Source: Ruminococcus sp. (lineage in GTDB: Bacteria > Bacillota > Clostridia > Oscillospirales > Ruminococcaceae). From it: DNA of 64,000 nucleotides. Numbering within the stretch: position 1 is the stretch's first letter; each line of letters begins with the position of its first letter. Position numbers and translations under genes: made by a program. Positions 16,176 through 24,887 of this stretch are shown in pieces. Below the pieces are notes generated by a model. It had not been told where the DNA came from and searched no databases. It worked only from the letters and a program-made list of their open reading frames with translations. The DNA lies in the NCBI GenBank assembly GCA_017961625.1, contig JAGCWY010000080.1, positions 1 through 64,000 on the forward strand. The letters run 5' to 3'.

Positions 16176-18700
16176 TATTTATCCTCCTTTTGGCTGAAAA
16201 GACTGTCGCAGTGATACAGGACGGTCTTTAGTTTCTGACATGAATTGTAGTCGTAACAGTGGCGGAACGGGAAGTTTTTGCTACTGCCGCCTTTTCTGCG
16301 GCATATTAAGACGTACAGTACAAGTGCTGCGGTTGCGGTCAGGCTTATCATAAAGCCAGCCGTAAGGTAAGGCGTTTTGTAGCTGAATACTATAATGTTT
16401 TTTCCGGTTTCGGCTCTCACAGCCATGAAACCCTCGTTCACACGCTCAATATCGGCTTTCCTGCCGTTTATCTCGGCGCTCCAGCCCTTGCTGTATGGGA
16501 CGCTGAAAAACACCAGTTGAGGCTTCGGCAGTTCTATCACAGAACGGAAGCCGTGAGAGTCGTAAACGAAACTCTCCGAGCAGCACTGCTGCTTCTGGAT
16601 GCAGAATAACTCATAAGTGCGGCGGTTCATGGCTGAGGATCTTGAAGGGTCAAGCTCCTCCATGATATCGCTGTACTTTTCTGCTTGTTCCTCTGAAAGA
16701 ACTATGGAACGAAGCATTATTATTTCACGGTTCAGTTCGCTTTTTTTCATTGCCGCAGACTTTGTGATATAGGTGTCATAAGCCCAGCCTAAAGGTATGA
16801 AAAGCTTATTCTCGTATATCTCGAAGTTTTCGGTCTCATCGGCGTACTCAAAGCCTATGAGCTCGTCGGGTATAAGAGCCTCGCTTATGTCCTCTTCTTC
16901 CGAGTCTGATACAGCCTTCTTTGCTCTTGGGGCAGAGGCACTGGAAAGAAGCTCCTCATAGCTGCATCCATCTTTCTTTTCCTTGTAGAAGTATTTTACC
17001 GAAAGGAGGCTGCGCAGGGGATAGTGCTGGAGAGTGGGACGTGAAGACACGTCTCGGGTGATTCCAACGAAGCCGTAGAAATCCATTATTGAGGGAGAAA
17101 CAACGCTGTGGAAGGCTCTTACCGATGGTATGCCCCATATCATTGAGGCGTTTTCGGTATTGTAGCCAGTGTCTATGCGGAAGAAATTATCTTTGTCGGG
17201 CATTTCGTATACATCATTCTCATAGTCTATATATTCGCTAATATACTTCCTTGCCGCGCCTGCACTGTCAGCGCCGTAGACAGTGGTGGTAAACACGCAT
17301 ATCACCGAAGCGGCTGCGGTGGCTAATACGGTAAAGGCTGTATTGAGAGTGCCGTTTTTCTTTCTGTGGAATATAAGCGTACAGCACAGCAGAAGGACTG
17401 CTGATACGCCGACGGTTGCCCAAAAGTAGGGGACGTCCTCAGGCAGCGTGAACAGCTTAGGCTTTTTTTCAGCTTCGGGCTTTTGGGGAAAGCAGCCGAT
17501 TAGCGCAAAGGTTGCAAGAAAAAAGGCGCTCACCTTTAGACCGAATAACCCGTCTGAGCTTTCGTCGTCCAGTGTATGGGCAGTCATCATAGCCATTATC
17601 AGTATTGGCATATAGAACCAACGTGCGTAGTAATAGGAGTTCAGAGCCTGAAATAGGCTGTTGAGTATGGGGATGAATGCGAATACTATGCACACAGCAG
17701 TGAGCTTTGAAGCCCAGTGCTTTCTTCTAAGGTGCATGAAGGATATTACTCCTGCCATAGAGAATAAAGGCATATAACCGCCGATAGATGCCCATAGCTC
17801 GCAGTTCTCGCTGAAAAGTACGGAATATCCTGGAGGATCGCAGGGCATGAAAAAGCTCTGTATTATTTTAGGTATGAGCGTAGTGTCGGTATAAGCTATC
17901 ATATCCGCGCCGTAAAGTCGCTCGTTCAGCCTGAAATTGCCGATGAGAGCCATTGCTGAGGGTAGGAGTATGAATGCTGACATTAGCGTACCGAGTACAG
18001 CCTCAAGGCAGAGCCCGAGAAAAGTGTGCCATGAAATATGAAAATCAGGACTTTTCCTCCGGCATAGGTAGTAAATTATAAGGAAGATTGCTTGACCGGC
18101 AAAGAAGTAGTAGTTCACGCAAGCCATAACTGCCACAGACAACGCAAAATGGCCTTTTTTGCGGCAGTTTACACATTCCTCCATTGCTATCAGCATAAGG
18201 GGGAAAAGTGCGGTAACGTCCTGAAAGTGATTAAAGAATATGTTGAATATCTGAAATCCGGAGAAGGAATATAGCAGAGCTCCGGTAAGAGCGGCGTTTT
18301 TGCCGCGGACAAACCGTCTGATATATGCGTATGCTGTGAGAGCTGCTGTTCCGTGCTTTAGTGCGAGCATCACCGGTATCGCACGGAGCATGATGCTCCT
18401 CGGAAGAAAGGCTATCATCCAGAAAAATGGACTCCCGAAGAGGTAGAAGGAGTATGACGTCATAAGGTCTGAGCCGAGGTCTGTCAGCCAGTTCCAGCCC
18501 ATCTGTCCAGTTTTCACAGCTGAGCTTACAAGACAGTAAAAGGGTATTTGCTGAGCATTGAAGTCACCGTAGTATATGAAATATCCGTGCTCCGCAATCA
18601 TCATCGGAAGCATAGTGAACAGCATAGTTGCAAAGCCTGTAATGAATGCTGTCAGGTATTTTTCTTTTGTACAGCGCAGGTCAACGATGCTCCTTTTCAA
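16175..18700 (-). CDS. YfhO-family multi-pass membrane protein (putative GT-C glycosyltransferase)
   Basis: 841 residues. Around a dozen membrane segments fill the first 450 residues; an extracytoplasmic domain (about 480-790) and a final helix follow. The N-terminal GYFIYYGDFNAQQIPF region holds the acidic residues expected in the first outer loop of GT-C enzymes. B. subtilis YfhO glycosylates lipoteichoic acid; the substrate here is unknown. Start is TTG at 18700 with GGAGG 8 nt upstream. Coupled to the Nudix gene by a 1-nt overlap. Confidence 0.8.
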   Translation of the reverse strand: MKRSIVDLRCTKEKYLTAFITGFATMLFTMLPMMIAEHGYFIYYGDFNAQQIPFYCLVSSAVKTGQMGWNWLTDLGSDLMTSYSFYLFGSPFFWMIAFLPRSIMLRAIPVMLALKHGTAALTAYAYIRRFVRGKNAALTGALLYSFSGFQIFNIFFNHFQDVTALFPLMLIAMEECVNCRKKGHFALSVAVMACVNYYFFAGQAIFLIIYYLCRRKSPDFHISWHTFLGLCLEAVLGTLMSAFILLPSAMALIGNFRLNERLYGADMIAYTDTTLIPKIIQSFFMPCDPPGYSVLFSENCELWASIGGYMPLFSMAGVISFMHLRRKHWASKLTAVCIVFAFIPILNSLFQALNSYYYARWFYMPILIMAMMTAHTLDDESSDGLFGLKVSAFFLATFALIGCFPQKPEAEKKPKLFTLPEDVPYFWATVGVSAVLLLCCTLIFHRKKNGTLNTAFTVLATAAASVICVFTTTVYGADSAGAARKYISEYIDYENDVYEMPDKDNFFRIDTGYNTENASMIWGIPSVRAFHSVVSPSIMDFYGFVGITRDVSSRPTLQHYPLRSLLSVKYFYKEKKDGCSYEELLSSASAPRAKKAVSDSEEEDISEALIPDELIGFEYADETENFEIYENKLFIPLGWAYDTYITKSAAMKKSELNREIIMLRSIVLSEEQAEKYSDIMEELDPSRSSAMNRRTYELFCIQKQQCCSESFVYDSHGFRSVIELPKPQLVFFSVPYSKGWSAEINGRKADIERVNEGFMAVRAETGKNIIVFSYKTPYLTAGFMISLTATAALVLYVLICRRKGGSSKNFPFRHCYDYNSCQKLKTVLYHCDSLFSQKEDK

Positions 18701-18832
18701 AATATTGTCCTCCGTAAGAATAGATATACAAGTGAATTATACCATAAACGCCACAGAAATGCAACAAAAAACGAATATATTTTCGATAAACGATCTGTAG
18801 TAAGCTTAAGTATGACAGCGATGCTTCGGCGG

Positions 18833-18861
18833 TTGCTTTTTTTTTAATAGTGTGGTATAAT
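18833..18861 (+). promoter_or_regulatory. Promoter of the cysteine desulfurase-thiI run
   Basis: TTGCTT (18833-18838) and an extended TGG-TATAAT (18856-18861), 17 bp apart. Transcription would begin near 18868, which argues against translation from the ATG at 18869. Confidence 0.75.
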
Positions 18862-18892
18862 TAAAAGAATGCTTATGACAAAGGAATTGATA

Positions 18893-20029
18893 GTGAAAAT
18901 GGAAGTTTACCTTGACAATGCCGCTACCACAAAGCCCTGTGCGGAAGCAGTTGCGGCGGCTGTGGATGCTATGACCGAAAAATACGGCAATCCCTCATCT
19001 CTACACCGTGCTGGACTTAATGCGCAGCTCATTGTGGACAGCGCGAGAAAATCCATAGCTTCAGCAATAGGTGCGGACATCGATAATATATATTTTACCT
19101 CGGGAGCTACCGAGAGCAATAACCTAGCTCTAAGGGGAGCTTCGGCTGCTTACGGCAGAAAAAGAAAAAAGATAGTTATATCAGCAGTTGAACACGCTTC
19201 CGTTGAGGAGACAGCTGCTGACCTCGAAAAAAACGGCTTTGAGATAGTGAGAATTTCTCCCCGCGAGGATGGACGGTACTATTGGTCGGATTTTCTAAAC
19301 GCCTGTGACGATGATACATGCCTTGTCAGCATGATGTACGTCAACAATGAAACGGGCTATATCCTTCCCGTAAAGGAGACCTTTTCGGCTGTAAAGCGGA
19401 AATATCCTGACATTATAACCCATACAGACTGCGTACAGGCTTTCATGAAGCTCCCTGTTAAGGCTAATAACCTTTATGCCGACCTTATCTCTATCAGCGG
19501 TCATAAAATACACGGTGGGAAGGGCGTAGGAGCTCTTTATATAAGGAAAGGTGTTCGAGTGATTCCTGTAGTTACTGGTGGCAAGCAGGAAAAGGGCATA
19601 CGCTCAGGTACTGAGAGCGTTCCAATGATAGCGGCTTTCGGTGCGGCTGTGAAGAAGCTTTCACCGACGATAACGGAGCGCTATGAAAAGGTAAGTGTAC
19701 TTAAAGCTTATTTGCTCGGTAAACTCAGCGGTATAGAGGGAGTTGTAGTGAACTCTCCGAAGGACGCTTCGCCTTATGTGGTGAATATATCGGCGGTGGG
19801 CAAGCGCTCGGAGATAATGCTTCATTTTCTTGAAAGCAAAGATATATATGTTTCAAGCGGTTCTGCCTGTTCAAAGGGACAGCAGAGTGGCGTTCTCGGA
19901 CAGTTTGGCATTAAGGACAAGCGCGCTGACAGTGCACTTCGCATAAGCATGACTGTGGAGACTACAGAAGAGGAACTGGATATCTTCTGCGAGTCTCTCT
20001 GTGAGGGCATGAAAAAGGTAAGAGGCTAA
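18893..20029 (+). CDS. Cysteine desulfurase (NifS/IscS family)
   Basis: PLP enzyme that moves sulfur from cysteine to an active-site Cys persulfide. About 378 residues: VYLDNAATTKP at the start, the conserved HTDCVQAF (about 180), SGHKIHGGKG with the PLP lysine, and SSGSACSKG with the sulfur-carrying Cys (about 325-333). The short active-site loop fits NifS/IscS-like group I. I chose GTG at 18893 because AAGGA lies 7 nt upstream and the ATG at 18869 would be leaderless. With thiI downstream, it probably supplies sulfur for tRNA 4-thiouridine. Confidence 0.9.
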   Translation: MKMEVYLDNAATTKPCAEAVAAAVDAMTEKYGNPSSLHRAGLNAQLIVDSARKSIASAIGADIDNIYFTSGATESNNLALRGASAAYGRKRKKIVISAVEHASVEETAADLEKNGFEIVRISPREDGRYYWSDFLNACDDDTCLVSMMYVNNETGYILPVKETFSAVKRKYPDIITHTDCVQAFMKLPVKANNLYADLISISGHKIHGGKGVGALYIRKGVRVIPVVTGGKQEKGIRSGTESVPMIAAFGAAVKKLSPTITERYEKVSVLKAYLLGKLSGIEGVVVNSPKDASPYVVNISAVGKRSEIMLHFLESKDIYVSSGSACSKGQQSGVLGQFGIKDKRADSALRISMTVETTEEELDIFCESLCEGMKKVRG

Positions 20030-20048
20030 TATTGAAGAGAAACAAAGA

Positions 20049-20153
20049 ATGAAGAGTTCCAAGAACGGTCCAATCAAGGATGATGAACTGAGGTATAACA
20101 ATAGGTATGAACAGTTGGAAATGTATAATAAAAACGTAATGAAACACAGATAA
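20049..20153 (+). CDS. Candidate 34-residue small protein
   Basis: Short open frame from ATG 20049 to TAA 20153, between the desulfurase and thiI. It encodes a hydrophilic peptide rich in Lys, Asn, Tyr and Glu. The ribosome site upstream is weak. I do not recognise it. It could be chance in a 200-nt gap, or a remnant. Confidence 0.2.
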   Translation: MKSSKNGPIKDDELRYNNRYEQLEMYNKNVMKHR

Positions 20154-20233
20154 ATTGTTTGGTTTCTGTAATGCCAAGGAAGGCATAAAGTACTTCCGCT
20201 GACGCTGATATTATAATAGTATAGGAGAAGAAT

Positions 20234-21418
20234 ATGAAAGAACTGATACTTGTAAAATACGGTGAAATGGCACTGAAGGGTCTGAATAAAAAGACCTTTG
20301 AAGATATGCTCATAAAGAACATAAAGCGCAGACTGAAGCCACTTGGCCATTTTCAGCTGACTAGCGCTCAGTCCACCACGTATATAACTCCTCTTGATGA
20401 GGAAATTGACCTCAACGAAGCAGCTGACAGAGTAGGCAAGATATTTGGTATTGCTACATATTGCCGCGCCTGCGTATGTGAAAAGGATTTCGAGGATATA
20501 TGCAATAAGAGCTATGAGTACCTTGATGAGGTGCTTAGCTGTGCAAGAACCTTTAAGGTCAATGCAAAGCGCTCGGACAAGGCTTTCCCCATGAAATCCC
20601 CTGAGATATGCATGGAACTTGGCGGAAAGCTTCTTGAAAAGTTTCCGAATCTCACTGTTGACGTGAAAAATCCAGAGGTTACGGTAACTGTGGAGATACG
20701 TGACGAGAATGCTTTCGTTCACGCTGAGAACATCAAAGGCGCAGGCGGACTTCCTGTAGGAAGCAGCGGAAAGGCACTGCTTCTTCTCTCTGGAGGTATA
20801 GACAGTCCAGTAGCTGGATATATGATGGCAAAGCGAGGAGTTCACATAGCTGCAATACATTATGTAAGCCCTCCCTATACTTCGGACCGCGCACAGCTCA
20901 AGGTTGAGCAGCTCTGTCAGAAGCTGACGGACTACTGTGGCGGCATAGCTTTTTACTGTGTTCCTTTCACCGAATTGCAGGAAGCCATAAAGGATCACTG
21001 CCCTGAGGAGTTCTTTACTATAATAATGAGAAGGCTCATGATGGAGATAGCTCAGCGCATTGCCGCAAAGGACAACTGCCTTGCACTTATAACGGGCGAG
21101 AGCGTGGGACAGGTGGCAAGTCAGACGATGGCTGCTATGGTGTGTACGGATGCGGTATGCCGTATACCTGTATTTCGTCCCTGCGTCGGAATGGACAAGA
21201 CTGAGATAATTGAGGTTGCACGTAAAATAGATACGTTTGACACATCGGTACTTCCATACGAAGACTGCTGTACCGTATTCACTCCACGTCACCCTAAGGT
21301 AAGACCTCAGCTTGCGGATATCGAAAAAGCGCAGAATAGCTATGATTTCGAACCACTTATTCAGAAAGCTGTGGATAATACAGAAATGAAAACGTTTAAT
21401 TACGAGGATTCTTTTTAA
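20234..21418 (+). CDS. thiI: tRNA 4-thiouridine synthase ThiI
   Basis: 394 residues: ferredoxin-like N-terminal region, THUMP RNA-binding domain (about 60-165) and a PP-loop domain with SGGIDSPVA (about 184-192), which adenylates U8 of tRNA. It lacks the C-terminal rhodanese domain of E. coli ThiI, as is usual in Firmicutes; sulfur then comes straight from a desulfurase such as the one encoded upstream. AGGAGAAG precedes ATG. Confidence 0.95.
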   Translation: MKELILVKYGEMALKGLNKKTFEDMLIKNIKRRLKPLGHFQLTSAQSTTYITPLDEEIDLNEAADRVGKIFGIATYCRACVCEKDFEDICNKSYEYLDEVLSCARTFKVNAKRSDKAFPMKSPEICMELGGKLLEKFPNLTVDVKNPEVTVTVEIRDENAFVHAENIKGAGGLPVGSSGKALLLLSGGIDSPVAGYMMAKRGVHIAAIHYVSPPYTSDRAQLKVEQLCQKLTDYCGGIAFYCVPFTELQEAIKDHCPEEFFTIIMRRLMMEIAQRIAAKDNCLALITGESVGQVASQTMAAMVCTDAVCRIPVFRPCVGMDKTEIIEVARKIDTFDTSVLPYEDCCTVFTPRHPKVRPQLADIEKAQNSYDFEPLIQKAVDNTEMKTFNYEDSF

Positions 21419-21481
21419 GTTTTTCACAAAATAATCACATCTTTTTTGTATAATGTAAACTAAAGCAAGGACGGCGATTTA

Positions 21482-22036
21482 GTGGTTAGCGTTAAATTTT
21501 CTGAATGTAACACTGATAAACTTGACAAAACAGTCACAAATGTTGTAAAATTATTAGAACGAAAGGGGTTGACTATCGCTACAGCTGAAAGCTGTACTGG
21601 CGGACTTCTTTCAGAGCTTATAACATCAGTATCAGGCGCGTCTGCGGTCTTTGAGCTTGGGCTTTGTACCTATTCCGAGCGCATAAAGACTGAATTTCTG
21701 GGGGTGCCAGCCGGAATTATACGTGATTTCGGCGTGGTAAGCGAACAGACGGCACTTAGTATGGTCAGCGGACTAAAAAAGTGTTCGGGTGCAGATGTTT
21801 GCGTTTCCGTTACAGGTATAGCAGGTCCGTCGGGTGGAACTGCGGAAATTCCTGTAGGAACGGTGTATATCGGTTTCGACATTTGCGGCAGTAGGTTCGT
21901 AAAGCTGCCGGAGCTTTGGAAGCTCAACGATATGAGCAGGGGGAATATTAGAAAATGCGCCGCTGCTTATGCTTTTGAGATTGTCGAAAAAATGCTGATG
22001 GAGGAGACACAGACTGATGAGCGACAAATTCAATGA
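21482..22036 (+). CDS. pncC: CinA C-terminal family amidase (nicotinamide-nucleotide amidohydrolase)
   Basis: 184 residues, the C-terminal CinA domain alone. The motif ATAESCTGGL (about 36-45) holds the nucleophilic Ser, and VTGIAGPSGG (about 116-125) is conserved. PncC converts NMN to nicotinate mononucleotide in NAD recycling. Starts with GTG; AAGGA lies upstream. Its last 20 nt overlap the start of the first sortase gene, so the two are translationally coupled although unrelated in function. Confidence 0.87.
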   Translation: MVSVKFSECNTDKLDKTVTNVVKLLERKGLTIATAESCTGGLLSELITSVSGASAVFELGLCTYSERIKTEFLGVPAGIIRDFGVVSEQTALSMVSGLKKCSGADVCVSVTGIAGPSGGTAEIPVGTVYIGFDICGSRFVKLPELWKLNDMSRGNIRKCAAAYAFEIVEKMLMEETQTDERQIQ

Positions 22037-23891
22037 GTTTAGCTCAGAGGCTCAGCGTAGAGCTGAGAAAATAAAGGCTATAAGAAGGTCTATACACGGA
22101 GAGGCTGAGATTGCTCCCACGACCTACGAAAATAAAACTGAGACAGAACGTACAGAGAGTATTTCTGATCGCATAATGAGGGCAAAGGAAAAGAAACAGT
22201 CCACAGCGGCTGATATACTTGACGAGCTTGATGCCGCCATAGCATATGAAAAGGCTCTGGCTGCAAAGCAGGCTGAAGAAGCGAAAAGAGCTGCGGAGCT
22301 CTATGCTGCAAACGCTTCTCCCGACATATCCGATCTTATCCCCGAGTTGGAAACTCCTGCTCAGGAGGAGCTTAAGGAGATAGCAGAGGAGATAGCCGGA
22401 GATTTCACTGATACTGTGGATGATGCCGTCGAGTTTGCGGATATCGCAGAAGAATCCGTGGAGTATGCAGATATCCCGGATGAAGCTGTCGAGTATGCAG
22501 ATATTTCGGATGAAGCTGTCGAGTATGCAGATATTCCGGAGAAAGCCGTAGAATATGAGGATATCCCGGAGAATTCCGCAGAGCCTATTGTTTACGGTGA
22601 CGAAAGCCTTGAAGAGGTGTTTTCGGTAAAGTCAGACAAGGAAGAAGTCGCAAAAGTCCTTCCTGGTGTGGCTTTAAAGGCAGCATCAGAGGCTGAAAAG
22701 AGCGAAAATAAAGAAGCTCCTACGGAGATTTTTCGCGTACCTGATGAAGGAAAACGTAGCGAGACCTCCAGAGCTGTATATAATAATGAAGAGAAGAGCC
22801 CTGTACCTGCCATGAAGGCTGTTACGGAGAACTTTGCTTCGGAAGAAAATAAAAAACGCAAAAAGAAGAAAAGTCTGAAACAGCGCTTTATTAACCTGTT
22901 CCCACATAAGGGAGACAGCGTCGGTGAGTGCATAAGAAAAACGGTTTTCCTGAGCAGCATGGCTGTCATCATCGTATGCGGCTCTTTCATATTAAATTAT
23001 TACTATGAGCGCTGGATGAGTAAGAAGCTGAACAACGAGATCATGGAGATATATGACAGTTCCGAGAATCAGGAACCAAAGACTAAAGCCGAGGACACTT
23101 CCGAGGGCGACACTCGCAAGCGGTATACAAGTATGCTGGATGGCGCCAAGAAGCTTTACGACATAAACAATGAGATCGTAGGAGTTATCAGTATCCCTGA
23201 TACTCCTGTCAATAATCCCGTGCTTCAGGCTGAGGACAATGATAAGTATCTCAGGAAAAAGTACGACCTTACGGAAAATGATGCAGGTGAGATTTTCCTC
23301 GACTACAGGAACCACTTTGATGACGTGGGAGAGGATGGTTACCTTAAAGAACCCAATTCTGGCAATCTTATTATATACGGACATAATATGTACGACGACC
23401 AGATGTTCGGATCGCTAAAATATTATATTAGGAACGAGGCATATTACGGACAGCACCCTATTATAAACCTCAGCTCCAATTACGAAAAATACCAGTACAA
23501 GATATTTGCCATCTTCGTACTTGACGCTTCAGATAATACGGATACCGAATTCAACTGCTGGAATATACTTGACTTTGCTGACGAGAACGCTTACTACGAT
23601 TTCGTAAACGAGGCAAAGAGGAGATCGGTCTTCCTTAACGATGTTGACGTTGAATACGGAGATCCGTTGCTTACACTGTCTACGTGCAGCACCTATTTTC
23701 CCGATGAAAGGGCAAGACTTATCATTCTTGCAAGAATGGTAAGGGAGGGCGAGGATCCACTCAAGGGTACTCAGCACAGTTGGCTAAATCCCAACCCGAA
23801 ATGGCCTACAATCTATTATGCGGATTATCCAAATGAGCACTACGATCCAGACGCTGAATTCGTTCCCTACGGCCCAAAGGGAGGTAAGTAA
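22017..23891 (+). CDS. Class B sortase with a long acidic cytoplasmic N-terminal extension
   Basis: 624 residues. Residues 1-290 are predicted cytoplasmic, acidic, Ala/Glu-rich and low-complexity, with five tandem 10-residue repeats (about 138-187). A Lys/Arg-rich stretch comes next, then one membrane helix (about 308-328) and an extracytoplasmic class B sortase domain. Catalytic residues are visible: His456 (YGHNM), Cys557 (TLSTC) and an Arg about 10 residues later (R567 or R565). Sortases cleave sorting signals of surface proteins and join them to the wall or to pilins. Typical SrtB proteins are about 230-300 residues, so the extension is exceptional. A second sortase and a SpoIID-like protein follow. 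Confidence 0.88.
   Translation: MSDKFNEFSSEAQRRAEKIKAIRRSIHGEAEIAPTTYENKTETERTESISDRIMRAKEKKQSTAADILDELDAAIAYEKALAAKQAEEAKRAAELYAANASPDISDLIPELETPAQEELKEIAEEIAGDFTDTVDDAVEFADIAEESVEYADIPDEAVEYADISDEAVEYADIPEKAVEYEDIPENSAEPIVYGDESLEEVFSVKSDKEEVAKVLPGVALKAASEAEKSENKEAPTEIFRVPDEGKRSETSRAVYNNEEKSPVPAMKAVTENFASEENKKRKKKKSLKQRFINLFPHKGDSVGECIRKTVFLSSMAVIIVCGSFILNYYYERWMSKKLNNEIMEIYDSSENQEPKTKAEDTSEGDTRKRYTSMLDGAKKLYDINNEIVGVISIPDTPVNNPVLQAEDNDKYLRKKYDLTENDAGEIFLDYRNHFDDVGEDGYLKEPNSGNLIIYGHNMYDDQMFGSLKYYIRNEAYYGQHPIINLSSNYEKYQYKIFAIFVLDASDNTDTEFNCWNILDFADENAYYDFVNEAKRRSVFLNDVDVEYGDPLLTLSTCSTYFPDERARLIILARMVREGEDPLKGTQHSWLNPNPKWPTIYYADYPNEHYDPDAEFVPYGPKGGK
22428..22577 (+). repeat. Five tandem 30-bp repeats in the sortase N-terminus
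   Basis: Each unit encodes a version of VEYADIPDEA. The units are similar but not identical at DNA level (codons GTC GAG TAT GCA GAT AT- recur). The reading frame is kept, which points to a selected protein repeat, not a slippage artefact. Confidence 0.85.
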
Positions 23892-23896
23892 TAAGC

Positions 23897-24856
23897 ATGA
23901 GCAAATCTATCAAGATCATATCAGCCTGCGCTGCCTGTGCGGCTGCAATTGGACTAGGTACTGTAGTGGCTCTTCTTAGCAAGGACGATAAGTCAGTCCC
24001 CACTATCAGCAAGAGCGAGGAGACCACAGTCCCAACAGAGGCTACCACTGAGGCAATACCCGAAAATCTCTCGGAGCTGTATTCTTATGTCCCTTCAAGG
24101 ACAGGCGTCAGCGAGAGGACCAAGTCTCTTAAGAGGCTCAACAAGGATATAATGGGATATATAAAAATAGATGGTACGCAAGTGGATTACCCCTTCGTGC
24201 TCGATCCGGGTGAGGTCGCACCAAACGACCCATATTACGGTCCGGATGCTTATATCCCGGATTCTTACTATCTAGAAAAGGATCTGTTCAGACAATACTA
24301 CGATCGTGGAACGCTCTTTGCGGATTACCGCGATACCTTTGGAAGCAATGAAGCTGAACATTCCGAAAACATGGTGATATACGGTCATAGCTGGTACGAC
24401 GGCACCATGATGGGCTCCCTCAGAAAGTACCGCGCTGGCTTTGAATTCTACAACCAGTATCCCTTCATAAAGCTCAGCTCAAATTACAGGGATTACGATT
24501 ATGTTATTTTTGCTTACCTTGTTACCAGCGGAAGCTATGACGCTACCGACTTCCATTACTGGAATATGGAAGAGATAGACACGGAAGAGGATTTCAACTT
24601 TTACATTGACTGTTGCAAGCGCTCATGGGGCATTGACACTGGTATAGATGTTAAGTATGGTGATCAACTTCTGACTCTTTCCACCTGCTATGCGGACTGG
24701 GATAACTCACGTTTCATAGTTGTTGCAAGAAGACTCAGAGACGGTGAGGTCGCTGGCGACCTTAACTCAGTACAGCATACGGAGGCATTTCTCAATGCAC
24801 AGAAGGAAGCAACTGAAAATGCTGAGAAGCAGGCTGAAGAGCAACCTCAGCAGTAA
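23897..24856 (+). CDS. srtB: Class B sortase
   Basis: 319 residues: N-terminal membrane helix (about 5-25), Thr/Glu-rich linker, class B sortase domain with His164 (YGHSW), Cys264 (TLSTC) and Arg272. It starts 5 nt after the first sortase gene stops. The two sortases share the domain but not the N-terminal extension, so one may be dedicated to a specific substrate. No LPxTG-like substrate gene is found next to them in this window. Confidence 0.92.
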   Translation: MSKSIKIISACAACAAAIGLGTVVALLSKDDKSVPTISKSEETTVPTEATTEAIPENLSELYSYVPSRTGVSERTKSLKRLNKDIMGYIKIDGTQVDYPFVLDPGEVAPNDPYYGPDAYIPDSYYLEKDLFRQYYDRGTLFADYRDTFGSNEAEHSENMVIYGHSWYDGTMMGSLRKYRAGFEFYNQYPFIKLSSNYRDYDYVIFAYLVTSGSYDATDFHYWNMEEIDTEEDFNFYIDCCKRSWGIDTGIDVKYGDQLLTLSTCYADWDNSRFIVVARRLRDGEVAGDLNSVQHTEAFLNAQKEATENAEKQAEEQPQQ

Positions 24857-24887
24857 GTAGCTATACTATATATAAAAGGAGATCGTT

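Noticed and set aside
19871..21427. A 518-codon open frame on the minus strand
   Set aside because: It is the shadow of thiI and the desulfurase 3' end. The translation has no domain, is rich in Ser/Leu/His, and lacks a ribosome site.
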